Part shown: piece by piece, positions 7,401 to 16,616 of the stretch
How positions within the stretch are numbered: position 1 is the first letter of the stretch
Layout: each line of letters opens with the position of its first letter
NCBI GenBank assembly: GCA_025350645.1
Contig: JANXXM010000029.1
Coordinates: forward strand, 1-64,000
Length of the DNA stretch: 64,000 nt
DNA from: Ferruginibacter sp.
Lineage (GTDB): Bacteria > Bacteroidota > Bacteroidia > Chitinophagales > Chitinophagaceae
Direction: 5' to 3'
Notes under the pieces: generated by a model
Seen by the model: the letters and a program-made list of their open reading frames with translations, nothing else
What the model was told of the DNA's origin: nothing
Database searches by the model: none
Translations under genes and position numbers: made by a program

Positions 7401-9644
7401 ATGGATGTACTTGTAGAAAATACAATAGTGCCTTATACACTGGGCGAAGAAGACGAAAAAAAGCTGATACTTAGAGAGTATAAGGCTTTACTGCGCACCC
7501 TTAAAACAAAAATAAAACCAGGCGATAAAATATTGCTTCGCCATGCATTTGAAATGGCTGCAGAAGCGCATAAAACAATGCGCAGAAAAAGCGGAGAACC
7601 TTACATTCTTCACCCGCTGGCGGTTGCAAAAATTTGTGTAGAAGAAATAGGGCTTGGTGTGCGAAGTACTATTTGTGCATTGCTGCACGATACGGTAGAA
7701 GATACCGACATTACCCTGCAGGATGTGCAGCGGGAGTTTGGCGAAGAAATAGCAAAAATTGTTGATGGCCTTACCAAAATATCTACGGTAATGGATAACA
7801 ACAGCTCCCAGCAGGCCGAAAATTTTAAAAAAATATTACTTACACTTACCGATGACCCAAGGGTAATTTTAATAAAACTAGCAGATCGCCTGCACAACAT
7901 GCGCACCATGGATAGCATGAAGCGGGAAAAGCAATTGAAGATCTCATCAGAAACAGTGTATGTGTATGCACCCCTTGCACACCGCATGGGTTTGTACAAT
8001 ATTAAAACAGAAATGGAAGATCTCTCCATGAAATATATGGAGCCAGATACTTTTAAATTTATTGCTCAAAAACTACAGGATACTAAGCGGGAGCGTACAA
8101 AATATATTAATGATTTTATACGACCAATAAAAGAAAAGCTGGAAAAGACCGGATTCGATTTTGAAATATATGGCAGGCCAAAAAGTATTCATTCAATATG
8201 GAGTAAAATAAAAAAGAAAGGTGTAGCTTTTGAAGAAGTGTACGATCTCTTTGCTATTCGTATACTAGTAAATGCACTACCTGCAAAAGAAAAAGAAGAA
8301 TGCTGGAAGGTATACAGTATTATTACAGATGCGTACAACCCAAGCCCGGAGCGGCTTAGAGACTGGCTTAGCAATCCCAAAAGCAATGGGTACGAAGCCT
8401 TGCACACTACTGTAATGGGGCCGCTGGGCCGCTGGGTAGAAGTGCAGATACGCACCAAACGCATGAACGAAATTGCAGAAAAAGGACTAGCCGCCCATTG
8501 GAAATATAAAGAAGGCGCATCTGACGAAAGCCGTTTTGATAACTGGTTTGCACAAATAAGAGAAAGCCTTGCCAACAACGATAGCGAATCAATAGATTTT
8601 TTACAGGATTTTAAAACCAGTTTTCTTACCGAAGAAATTTATGTGTATACCCCCAAAGGCGATGTGAAAATGCTGCCCATTGGTGCCACCGCACTGGACT
8701 TTGCCTTTGGGGTACACACAGCAGTAGGCAGTAAATGTATAGGCGCAAAAGTGAACCATAAACTGGTACCCATAAGTTATAAACTAAAGAGCGGCGACCA
8801 GATAGAAATTATAACCAGTGCCAAACAAAAGCCTAACCCGGAGTGGTTAAACTTTGTGGTAACCAGCAAGGCAAAAGCAAAAATAAAAGATACCCTTAAA
8901 GAAGAAAAAAGAACAATTGCGGAAGAAGGCAAGTACAGTTTGCAACGCAAGCTGGAAGGGATGGGAGCCAGTATGAGTGTGCCCAATATGGAAGAGCTTT
9001 GCCAGTATTTTAAGGTAAACAGCACGCTGGATCTTTTATACGAAATAGCTACAAAAAAAATTGATCTCAAAGACCTAAAAGAATTTACGGTACATGGCGA
9101 TAAACTAGTACAGCCAAAACCTATTGTAAAAATAGCCGATGAAAAACCGCCTTACGACCCCGATTATAAAGCGCCCAATAAAAAAGATGCGGAACTTATT
9201 ATTTTTGGAGAAAGCAGCGATAGAATAATGTATACCCTTGCCAACTGCTGCAAGCCCATACCCGGCGATGATGTATTTGGTTTTGTAACTACCGGCGAAG
9301 GCTTAAAAATACACCGTACCAATTGCCCCAATGCTACGAGGCTTATGGCCAATTATGGGCACAGGATAGTAAAAACAAAATGGGCAAAAAACAAAGAAAT
9401 ATCTTTTCTTACCGGCTTAAAAATTATTGGGCTGGATGATGTAGGCGTTATACATAAAATTACCAACCTCATAAGCGGCGAACTAAAAGTAAATATCTCT
9501 GCGATGACGATAGAGGCAAAAGATGGTATTTTTGAAGGCAATGTAAAAGTATTTGTACACGACAAAGATGAACTGGAAAACCTTGTACAAGCCTTGCTGG
9601 CACTGGTTGGCATAGAAAGGGTGGATAGATATGATATTGATTAA
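7401..9644 (+). CDS. spoT: Bifunctional (p)ppGpp synthetase/hydrolase
   Basis: A 747-residue RelA/SpoT protein with all expected domains. The HD hydrolase has ALLHDTVEDTD near residue 95. The synthetase has GRPKSIHSIWSK and YEALHTTV. A TGS domain begins around YVYTPKGD, a Cys-containing segment contains LANCCKPIPGD, and an ACT domain closes the protein. Intact HD residues suggest that it both makes and degrades the alarmone, as in the single long Rel of many Bacteroidota. It sits 3 bp behind the dipeptidase gene, so translation may be coupled. A 9-bp stem hairpin follows at 9676-9698. Confidence 0.96.
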   Translation: MDVLVENTIVPYTLGEEDEKKLILREYKALLRTLKTKIKPGDKILLRHAFEMAAEAHKTMRRKSGEPYILHPLAVAKICVEEIGLGVRSTICALLHDTVEDTDITLQDVQREFGEEIAKIVDGLTKISTVMDNNSSQQAENFKKILLTLTDDPRVILIKLADRLHNMRTMDSMKREKQLKISSETVYVYAPLAHRMGLYNIKTEMEDLSMKYMEPDTFKFIAQKLQDTKRERTKYINDFIRPIKEKLEKTGFDFEIYGRPKSIHSIWSKIKKKGVAFEEVYDLFAIRILVNALPAKEKEECWKVYSIITDAYNPSPERLRDWLSNPKSNGYEALHTTVMGPLGRWVEVQIRTKRMNEIAEKGLAAHWKYKEGASDESRFDNWFAQIRESLANNDSESIDFLQDFKTSFLTEEIYVYTPKGDVKMLPIGATALDFAFGVHTAVGSKCIGAKVNHKLVPISYKLKSGDQIEIITSAKQKPNPEWLNFVVTSKAKAKIKDTLKEEKRTIAEEGKYSLQRKLEGMGASMSVPNMEELCQYFKVNSTLDLLYEIATKKIDLKDLKEFTVHGDKLVQPKPIVKIADEKPPYDPDYKAPNKKDAELIIFGESSDRIMYTLANCCKPIPGDDVFGFVTTGEGLKIHRTNCPNATRLMANYGHRIVKTKWAKNKEISFLTGLKIIGLDDVGVIHKITNLISGELKVNISAMTIEAKDGIFEGNVKVFVHDKDELENLVQALLALVGIERVDRYDID

Positions 9645-9675
9645 GCCAAAGCCCGGGTCACTACATCAAACTAAA

Positions 9676-9698
9676 GGGGGACTTTAGTTTCCCACAGT
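9676..9698. other. Perfect short hairpin after spoT
   Basis: AAACTAAAG and CTTTAGTTT form a 9-bp stem around GGGGA in the 153-bp gap between spoT and the restriction enzyme gene. No T-run follows, so a standard intrinsic terminator is doubtful. The GGGGACTTTAG word resembles other palindromic elements in this window (31.1 and 43.8 kb). Confidence 0.4.
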
Positions 9699-9797
9699 AG
9701 TAAGTATTTTTAGAGAGCGGCTACTCATATTTGATGAACCGGAAAAATATAATAATACATCTAATACTTACTTATTTTAGCAATAAGATTTTAAATT

Positions 9798-12614
9798 ATG
9801 GCATTAAGTTGGAATGAAATAAAAGATAGAGCCTTACACTTTTCAAAAGAGTGGGCAGATACTTCCAACGAAGAAGCAGACGCAAAACCCTTCCTGGTGG
9901 AGTTCTTCAACGTTTTTGGAATTAGCAGCAAACGAGTTGCAACATTTGAACATAGAGTTAAAAAATTGGACGACAAAGACGGCTACATTGACCTGCTTTG
10001 GAAAGGGACAATCTTAATAGAAATGAAAAGCCGGGGCAAAAACCTTGACAATGCATTTACACAGGCTAAAGATTATTTGCATGGATTAAAAGAACACGAA
10101 CTGCCAAAATATATTCTCATTTCAGACTTTGAGCATTTTAGATTGTACGACCTTGAAGAAAATAAAATTGTTGCATTCAAACTCAAAGATCTTATCAGCA
10201 ATGTTCAGCATTTTGGCTACATTTTAGGTTATTCAAAAAAAGTTTACGCAGCGCAAGACCCAGCAAATATAAAGGCGGCAGAATTAATGGGCAAACTGCA
10301 CGACCGCTTAGAAGAAATTGGATACACAGGTCATCCATTAGAAGTTTACTTGGTTCGTATTTTATTTTTATTGTTTGCTGAAGACACCACCATTTTTAAC
10401 AAACAACAGTTTCAAGAATACATTGAACAACGAACCAATGAAGATGGCAGCGACCTGGCATCTAAACTGCAGGAATTGTTTCAGGTTCTAAACACAGCAA
10501 AAGAAAATCGCTTTAAAAATCTAGATGAACAACTTGCGGAGTTTCCCTACGTGAACGGAAAATTGTTTGAAGAAAACCTACCTACGGCAAGTTTCGATAG
10601 CAAAATGAGAACTGCATTATTAGAATGCTGTTATATTGATTGGAGTAAAATATCACCAGCTATTTTTGGCTCCATGTTTCAAAGTGTGATGAACCCGAAA
10701 GAACGGAGAAATTTGGGAGCACATTACACCAGCGAAACCAATATTTTAAAACTCATTAAACCGCTCTTCCTGGACGAGCTTTGGGCAGCATTTGAAAACA
10801 TAAAAGACAATAAAAACAAACTTCCCGAATTTCATAGAAAATTAAGCAACCTTAAATTTCTTGACCCTGCATGTGGGTGCGGAAACTTTTTGGTAATCAC
10901 TTACCGGGAGCTGCGGTTGTTAGAATTGGAGATTTTAAGGGCGCTATATAAATCAGGGCAAAGAGTAATAGACGTAAGAGATATTATTTGGCTAGATGTG
11001 GATATGATGTACGGGATTGAATACGAAGAATTTCCTGCAAGAATTGCCGAAGTAGCCATGTGGCTTATAGACCATCAAATGAATATGCAAATAAGCAATG
11101 AGTTTGGGCAATATTTTGTGAGGTTGCCACTTAAAAAGGCAGCTAAAATTGTGCAGGGAGATGCATTGCAAATAGATTGGAAAGCTTTAGTACAACCAGA
11201 ATTAAAGGACTTATGGAACAAAGCAGACATTGAAAATTTTAATTACAGTTATATTTTAGGAAACCCGCCTTTTATTGGTTCTAAAATAATGAAGCAGCAC
11301 CAAAGAGATGAAATAGTAAAACAGTTTGATAATGCGGATGGTAGTGGAGTGCTTGATTACGTTACAGGCTGGTATGTTAAAGCTGCCAAATACATCCAAA
11401 ACACAAAAATTAAAGTTGCTTTTGTTTCTACTAACTCAATAGTGCAAGGCGAACAAACGAGTATTCTTTGGGGACAAATGCTACACAAGTACAATATCAA
11501 AATTCATTTTGCACACCGCACTTTTAAATGGAGCAATGAAGCAAAAGGTAATGCAGCAGTGTATTGTGTAATAATTGGCTTTGCCAATTTTGATACTACA
11601 AACAAAAGCATTTTTGAGTATGAAGATATTAAAGGTGAAGCCCACGAATTGAAAGTAAAAAATATAAATCCGTATTTGGTGGATGCAAAGGATATTGTAA
11701 TCAGAAGAAATTCAAAATCTATTTCTAGCAAAGCACCAATGATGGAAAAAGGAAATCTTGCTTTAGACTATGGCTATTTAATATTTGATGAAAATGAAAA
11801 AAATGAGTTTGTAATAAAAGAACCAAAATCTACTAAATATTTTAAAAGGTTTCTTGGCGGTAATTCTATTATTAATGGGGATATTAGGTATTGTTTATGG
11901 TTAAAGGATATAAATCCTACAGAGTTAAAATCTCTAAAGTTTATTAATAAAAAAACTGAAATGGTAAGAGTTGCACGACTCAATGCATCAGCTCTGTCAA
12001 CAAAGAAACTTGCAAATTTTCCGTTTCTTTTTAGCAGTCTTAATAACCCAAGAATTTTTTTAGCAATTCCCGAAACTTCTTCAGAAAATAGAAAATACAT
12101 TCCAATAGATTTTTATAATGATGACTTTATTCCAAATAACACATGCTATATTATTGCTGATGCCTCAATATTTCATTTTGGTATTTTAATGTCTTTAATG
12201 CACATGGCTTGGGTAAAAACGACTTGTGGAAGAATGAAAAGCGATTTTCGATATTCAAATACTATTGTTTACAACAATTACCCCTGGCCTTTAAACCCAA
12301 CCGAAAAACAAATAAAAGCCATAGAAACAGCAGCGCAAAAAGTATTGGATGCAAGGCTGCAATTTCCTAATAGTTCGTTAGCAGACTTGTACGACCCACT
12401 AACTATGCCATCTGCTTTAACCAAAGCACACAACGAGTTAGACAAAGCTGTTGACCTGGCTTACAGGTCTCAAGCGTTTACCAGTGAGGCCAACAGAATG
12501 GTATTTTTATTTGACCTTTATGAAAAATATACAGCAGACTTATTTACGGTTGCCAAAAAGAAGAAACTCAAAACTAAAAATAATAATATCGCAATCATCA
12601 CCAAAAACCACTGA
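9798..12614 (+). CDS. MmeI-like single-chain restriction-modification enzyme (type IIL)
   Basis: A 938-residue fused enzyme. Asp65, Glu75 and Lys77 (in IDLLWKG and EMKSRGK) form the D-x9-ExK nuclease motif seen in MmeI. A helical spacer follows. The gamma-class adenine methyltransferase core has DPACGCGNF near residue 355 and GNPPF near residue 488. A specificity region fills the last third, with YPWPLNPT near the end. Such enzymes methylate one strand of the target and cut at a fixed distance when the site is unmodified. They need no partner gene, and none is present. The specificity region is AT-richer than the methylase core, as is common for exchangeable recognition domains. Confidence 0.88.
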   Translation: MALSWNEIKDRALHFSKEWADTSNEEADAKPFLVEFFNVFGISSKRVATFEHRVKKLDDKDGYIDLLWKGTILIEMKSRGKNLDNAFTQAKDYLHGLKEHELPKYILISDFEHFRLYDLEENKIVAFKLKDLISNVQHFGYILGYSKKVYAAQDPANIKAAELMGKLHDRLEEIGYTGHPLEVYLVRILFLLFAEDTTIFNKQQFQEYIEQRTNEDGSDLASKLQELFQVLNTAKENRFKNLDEQLAEFPYVNGKLFEENLPTASFDSKMRTALLECCYIDWSKISPAIFGSMFQSVMNPKERRNLGAHYTSETNILKLIKPLFLDELWAAFENIKDNKNKLPEFHRKLSNLKFLDPACGCGNFLVITYRELRLLELEILRALYKSGQRVIDVRDIIWLDVDMMYGIEYEEFPARIAEVAMWLIDHQMNMQISNEFGQYFVRLPLKKAAKIVQGDALQIDWKALVQPELKDLWNKADIENFNYSYILGNPPFIGSKIMKQHQRDEIVKQFDNADGSGVLDYVTGWYVKAAKYIQNTKIKVAFVSTNSIVQGEQTSILWGQMLHKYNIKIHFAHRTFKWSNEAKGNAAVYCVIIGFANFDTTNKSIFEYEDIKGEAHELKVKNINPYLVDAKDIVIRRNSKSISSKAPMMEKGNLALDYGYLIFDENEKNEFVIKEPKSTKYFKRFLGGNSIINGDIRYCLWLKDINPTELKSLKFINKKTEMVRVARLNASALSTKKLANFPFLFSSLNNPRIFLAIPETSSENRKYIPIDFYNDDFIPNNTCYIIADASIFHFGILMSLMHMAWVKTTCGRMKSDFRYSNTIVYNNYPWPLNPTEKQIKAIETAAQKVLDARLQFPNSSLADLYDPLTMPSALTKAHNELDKAVDLAYRSQAFTSEANRMVFLFDLYEKYTADLFTVAKKKKLKTKNNNIAIITKNH

Positions 12615-12621
12615 AAATAAT

Positions 12622-13917
12622 ATGAAAAAAATACTACCCATTTTTTCTTTCCTGTTTTATGTAAACGCTTTTGCACAAAAAGAAAACCTACAGGCACAAT
12701 CCAATATTGAGGCGGGTAAAATAGAGCAAAAGGTAATTATGTGGCGCAGAGATTTTCATGCCAACCCGGAGCTGGGAAACAAAGAAACCAGAACAGCCGC
12801 AATTGTAGCAGCACATTTACGCTCCCTCAATATAGAAGTAACAACAGGTGTGGCTAAAACAGGAGTGGTGGGTATTTTAAAAGGCGGCTTACCCGGCCCT
12901 GTAATAGCGCTGCGGGCAGATATGGATGCACTGCCCATAATAGAAAAAACCGATCTGCCTTTTGCCTCAAAAATATTTACCACCTACAACGGAAATAAAA
13001 CTGGTGTAATGCATGCCTGTGGCCACGATGCGCATACCGCAATATTAATGGGCGTTGCAGAAATACTGGCCGGTATGCGAAAAGATTTACACGGTACCGT
13101 AAAATTTATTTTTCAACCGGCAGAAGAAGGTGCGCCCATTGGCGAAGAAGGTGGTGCAAAATTGATGGTGAAAGAAGGCGTAATGGATAACCCGAAAGTA
13201 GATGTGGTATTTGGGCTGCATGTTGATGCGGCATTGCCTGTAGGGCAAATTGGTTACAGGCCTGCAGGGTTTATGGCTGCCGTATCCGATATGAAAATTA
13301 TTGTAAATGGCAAGGGAGCGCATGGCGCTTCTCCATGGATGGGTGTAGATCCAATAGTAACAAGTGCACAAATAATAAATAATTTGCAAACAATTGTAAG
13401 CCGAAATTTAAAGCTTACAGATAATGCCGCCATTGTAACAATTGGAGCAATAAACGGTGGTAACCGTTCAAACATTATTCCCGAAAAAATTGAAATGTTG
13501 GGTACCGTTAGAACATTTAGCGATGCAGATGAAAAGCTTTTTTACGATAAAATAAAATTGATTGTTACAAAAACTGCAGAATCTAACGGGGCTACTGCAG
13601 AGGTAATTATACCTTACTCTTCAAAATATCCTGTAACCTTTAACGACACATCATTGGTTCGTAAAATGTTGCCCTCGCTACAAAAAGCCGCCGGCATTAA
13701 TAATACTATATTGGTTTCTGCAAAAACAGGGTCCGAAGACTTTAGTTTTTATCAGCAAAAAGCACCTGGATTGTTTTTTAACCTCGGCTCGCTACCCGCA
13801 GGCAGGCAGCCTACCAGCCACCACACTTCCGATTTTTTTATAGACGAAAGTAGTTTTAAATTAGGCGTTATAACTTTTACTACCTTAGTACTCGATTATA
13901 TGAAGCTGCATAAATAA
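12622..13917 (+). CDS. M20 family amidohydrolase, exported
   Basis: A 431-residue metallohydrolase. The ATG at 12622 is chosen because it starts a signal peptide (MKKILPIFSF to NAFAQ); the open frame upstream overlaps the restriction enzyme gene. Metal and catalytic motifs are ALRADMDALPI, MHACGHDAHTAIL, QPAEEG and HVDAALP, as in N-acyl amino acid amidohydrolases and IAA-amino acid hydrolases. The lid domain is present and the length is normal. Natural substrates are probably N-acylated amino acids or small peptides. It begins 7 bp after the restriction enzyme stop, but functional linkage is unlikely. Confidence 0.9.
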   Translation: MKKILPIFSFLFYVNAFAQKENLQAQSNIEAGKIEQKVIMWRRDFHANPELGNKETRTAAIVAAHLRSLNIEVTTGVAKTGVVGILKGGLPGPVIALRADMDALPIIEKTDLPFASKIFTTYNGNKTGVMHACGHDAHTAILMGVAEILAGMRKDLHGTVKFIFQPAEEGAPIGEEGGAKLMVKEGVMDNPKVDVVFGLHVDAALPVGQIGYRPAGFMAAVSDMKIIVNGKGAHGASPWMGVDPIVTSAQIINNLQTIVSRNLKLTDNAAIVTIGAINGGNRSNIIPEKIEMLGTVRTFSDADEKLFYDKIKLIVTKTAESNGATAEVIIPYSSKYPVTFNDTSLVRKMLPSLQKAAGINNTILVSAKTGSEDFSFYQQKAPGLFFNLGSLPAGRQPTSHHTSDFFIDESSFKLGVITFTTLVLDYMKLHK

Positions 13918-13958
13918 AATAACAGCCTTAAAATTTTTAACCACTAAAAAATATCATT

Positions 13959-14318
13959 ATGCAAGAATTAATTGGCCGCCTCACAGAAAAAGCTGGCATA
14001 ACCACAGAGCAGGCAGGCAAAGTAATAGACACTGTAAAAGAATTCGTAAAAGAAAAATTTCCGATGATGTCAGGTGCGGTAGATAATTTACTTGCAGGCA
14101 GCAGTGGCTCAACTACAGCAACAGCGGCAGTTGCAGCTCCTATAGCTCCTGTAAACGAAACCAGCATGCTAGATAAAATAAGTGATGTAATACCCGGCGC
14201 AGCAGGGCAAAAAGTAGAAGACTTTGCCAAAAATGCAGCCCACAAAGCAGAAGATCTTTTTGATAGTGCAAAAGAAAAACTAGGCGATATGTTTGGCGGA
14301 GATAAGAAAGAAGTTTAA
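13959..14318 (+). CDS. Small helical protein, hypothetical
   Basis: A 119-residue protein. An N-terminal helical module (residues 1-45, with EKAGITTEQAGKVIDTV and FVKEKFPMM) is joined to an Ala-rich linker and a second amphipathic segment ending in Lys and Asp-rich sequence. Similar small proteins are widespread in Bacteroidota and resemble DUF2267-type helical modules, but the assignment is weak. It follows the M20 gene by 41 bp on the same strand. Function unknown. Confidence 0.65.
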   Translation: MQELIGRLTEKAGITTEQAGKVIDTVKEFVKEKFPMMSGAVDNLLAGSSGSTTATAAVAAPIAPVNETSMLDKISDVIPGAAGQKVEDFAKNAAHKAEDLFDSAKEKLGDMFGGDKKEV

Positions 14319-14338
14319 AATATTTATTTGCTGCATTA

Positions 14339-14666
14339 AAAAGAGGCTGCCTCAAAATTTAAAAATGGTAAAATTGAGTTTGTAAAAATTTATAATTTTT
14401 TGAATTTTGAAGTAAATGTTATGTTTTGAGAAGCTGCAAATGACAAATACTATAAAACGTTTAAGTTCAAATTTTATGATGTCTGCCTCAGCCTGTTGAA
14501 GTTGGGTTTGAAGAATAATATTGGCTTGGACAAGCTCAGTCTGACACTCCAATTAAATCGAACCATGTCATTTGCAAAGCGTTTGAAATTTATTTTATAA
14601 ACAGGGTGCTGCGTATGGTCTGGCTCAACATAACATTATTCGAAAATGTTGAGACAGCCTTTTTTT
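14339..14666. mobile_element. MITE-like element with 23-bp imperfect terminal inverted repeats
   Basis: The left end at 14339-14361 and the inverted right end at 14644-14666 agree at 20 of 23 bases, both carrying AGGCTG[CT]CTCAA. The 328-bp interior has no convincing gene. It contains the inverted copies GCAAATGACA (about 14436-14445) and TGTCATTTGC (about 14568-14577), plus ACAAGCTCAGTCTGACA. It sits between two convergent genes. No clear target-site duplication was found. An alternative reading is a pair of terminator-like arms. Confidence 0.5.
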
Positions 14667-14676
14667 AATTTTATTT

Positions 14677-16080
14677 TTAATTGAGCACACGCAGATCCTT
14701 CTCAATTTTTGCATCTTTTTCTTCCTCTAGTTTTGCCCAGCCACCATTTATATTTCTAAGATTATGAATACCTTCTTTTTTTAAAATAGAACATGCAATT
14801 ACGCTGCGGTAACCGCCTGCGCAATGAATATAAAGATTTTGATTGTCTTCAAATTGTGCCAGCAGGGCAACATCTGTCATTTCATTTAATGGCAGGTTAG
14901 CAGCATCTTTTAAATGTCCGTTTGCAAATTCATTTTCGCTGCGCACATCTACTACCAGCAAGTTGGGGTCGTGTGGTATATCCATTATCAGTTCATCTGG
15001 TTCTACATCTATAATCATATCTATTTTTTGACTGTCATTTTTCCATGCATCAAAACCACCTGCCAGGTAACCAGCCATTTTATCAAACCCCACACGGGCA
15101 AGTCTTATAACAGATTCTTCTTCTTTGCCGGGTTCTGTAATTAAAATTATTTTTTTATCAAAAGGTAGCAGGCTGCCTGCCCACTCTGCAAACCTGCCTT
15201 CCAGCCCTATAAATAAAGAACCGGTAATAAAGCCTTCTTTAAAAATAGCTGCATGCCTGGTATCTAATATTATGGCACCCTGCTTTGCCATTTCCTTAAA
15301 TTCGAATATGCTCAAAGCCTTTGCACCACGTTGTTTTACTACTTCTATGGCATCGTATCCTTTTTGGTTTATTGCTGCATTTATGGCAAAATAAACAGGG
15401 GCATCATTAAGCCCGGTGGTTACGGCTTGTACAAACTCTTCTTTGCTTTGAGGTTGTAATGCATGGTTTGTTTTTCTTTCTTCTCCTATGCTGCTAAAGG
15501 TATTGGGGCCTATGTTTTTTCCACAACTGCTGCCGGGGCCATGCGCAGGGTAAACAATTACATCATCCGGCAGCGGAATTATTTTTTGTGTGAGCGTATC
15601 GTACATTATGCCTGCCAGATCTTCGCTACTCATGCTGCCGCTGCTTAGGTCCGGTCTGCCTACATCTCCCACAAATAAAGTATCGCCGGTAAAAATAGCA
15701 TGAGGTTTATTGTTTTCATCTTTTAAAAGATAGCAACTGCTTTCAATAGTGTGGCCTGGTGTATGCAAAACGGTAAGGCTTATATTACCCACTTTGTACA
15801 CTTGCCCATCTGTGGCATTTTCTATTTTAAAATTTGTTTTAGCACCTGGGCCAAAAATAATGGGCGCACCGGTAGCTGTAGAAAGATCTATATGCCCGCT
15901 TACAAAATCTGCGTGAAAATGTGTTTCAAAAATATATTTTATAACTGCATTCCTTTCTTTTGCAAGCGCAATATATTCGTTAATATCTCTAAGCGGATCT
16001 ATAATAGCCGCCTCTCCATTGCTTTCTATATAATAGGCCGCCTCACTTATACAGGCGGTATATAACTGTTTAATAAACAT
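14677..16080 (-). CDS. Persulfide dioxygenase-like MBL hydrolase fused to two rhodanese domains
   Basis: A 467-residue protein; the ATG at 16080 (MFIKQLYT) fits the family better than the upstream alternative start at 16107. Residues 1-235 form an ETHE1-type metallo-beta-lactamase domain with THFHADFVSGH, HTPGHT and GDTLFVGDVGRPD. Two rhodanese domains follow. The first (DTRHAAIFKEG) lacks the active-site Cys. The second has the CAGGYRS loop with Cys. ETHE1 enzymes oxidise glutathione or related persulfides to sulfite, and the rhodanese can move sulfane sulfur. An ArsR regulator lies upstream on the same strand. Confidence 0.9.
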   Translation of the reverse strand: MFIKQLYTACISEAAYYIESNGEAAIIDPLRDINEYIALAKERNAVIKYIFETHFHADFVSGHIDLSTATGAPIIFGPGAKTNFKIENATDGQVYKVGNISLTVLHTPGHTIESSCYLLKDENNKPHAIFTGDTLFVGDVGRPDLSSGSMSSEDLAGIMYDTLTQKIIPLPDDVIVYPAHGPGSSCGKNIGPNTFSSIGEERKTNHALQPQSKEEFVQAVTTGLNDAPVYFAINAAINQKGYDAIEVVKQRGAKALSIFEFKEMAKQGAIILDTRHAAIFKEGFITGSLFIGLEGRFAEWAGSLLPFDKKIILITEPGKEEESVIRLARVGFDKMAGYLAGGFDAWKNDSQKIDMIIDVEPDELIMDIPHDPNLLVVDVRSENEFANGHLKDAANLPLNEMTDVALLAQFEDNQNLYIHCAGGYRSVIACSILKKEGIHNLRNINGGWAKLEEEKDAKIEKDLRVLN

Positions 16081-16118
16081 GAAAATATTTTTTTTAAAAT
16101 TTGACACAAGTTAAAAAT

Positions 16119-16152
16119 AAAAAAGCGGATGATGGAATCAGCCGCTTTTTTA
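16119..16152 (-). terminator. Intrinsic terminator after the ArsR gene
   Basis: AAAAAGCGG at 16120-16128 pairs with CCGCTTTTT at 16142-16150, with inner TGAT/ATCA pairing. On the minus strand it is followed by a T-rich run. It lies about 22 bp past the ArsR stop and separates that gene from the persulfide dioxygenase gene, so the two may be transcribed separately. Confidence 0.8.
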
Positions 16153-16173
16153 TTAAGAATTAATTAGCTTTTA

Positions 16174-16518
16174 TTAAGCTACCAAATCTTCTACCAGCTT
16201 GGTAATTTCGTTTATGCGTTTATAATTTACGGTATAGTAAATAAACTTACCATCACGCTGGGTTGTTACAATGCCTGCTCTTCTTAAAATAGCCAGGTGC
16301 TGCGATGCTACGGATTGCTCCAGGCGCATACGTACATAAATTTCTGTAACGGTGATTTTCTTTTCTGTTTCAATTAGTGTAAGAATTTGTTGTCTTAACT
16401 TATGATTAAGCGCACGTAAAACCAATGCAGCTTTTTTTAAGTTATGATAATTAATTTTTAACACTTCTTCTGTTGATTCCGACTTTTTAGCCGGCGCTTC
16501 TGTTTGATTTGCAGCCAT
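16174..16518 (-). CDS. ArsR-family winged-helix regulator
   Basis: A 114-residue regulator. A disordered N-terminus is followed by a winged-helix domain (about residues 25-110) with the recognition segment LEQSVASQHLAILRRAG and a wing QRDGKFIYYTV. It contains no Cys, so it cannot be a thiol-based persulfide sensor of the BigR/SqrR kind. It also lacks the usual Cys metal site, although it neighbours a persulfide dioxygenase gene. A promoter-like TATATTTG (minus strand, 16557-16564) lies 38 bp before the start. Target and signal are unknown. Confidence 0.88.
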   Translation of the reverse strand: MAANQTEAPAKKSESTEEVLKINYHNLKKAALVLRALNHKLRQQILTLIETEKKITVTEIYVRMRLEQSVASQHLAILRRAGIVTTQRDGKFIYYTVNYKRINEITKLVEDLVA

Positions 16519-16556
16519 GAGTTAATAAATTTTTTGCTTGAACAATTTGAACATTA

Positions 16557-16564
16557 CAAATATA
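16557..16564 (-). promoter_or_regulatory. TAnnTTTG -7-type promoter box for the ArsR gene
   Basis: TATATTTG on the minus strand matches the Bacteroidota -7 consensus and gives a leader of about 35 bases. No convincing -33 TTTG box is visible at the usual spacing. Confidence 0.4.
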
Positions 16565-16616
16565 CGAATTAAATTGTATGCAGCTTTTATATTAAGTGTT
16601 AAAGATGCTGATTTTT

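Noticed and set aside
13784..13815. PAGRQ-type repeat peptide in the M20 amidohydrolase
   Set aside because: The DNA (CCGCAGGCAGGCAG) looks repeat-like, but relatives have a Pro-Gly-rich segment of similar length here, so no insertion is shown.
14352..14552. Minus-strand reading frame of 66 codons in the MITE-like element
   Set aside because: It lies inside the inverted-repeat element, is low complexity at its end and has no recognisable domain.
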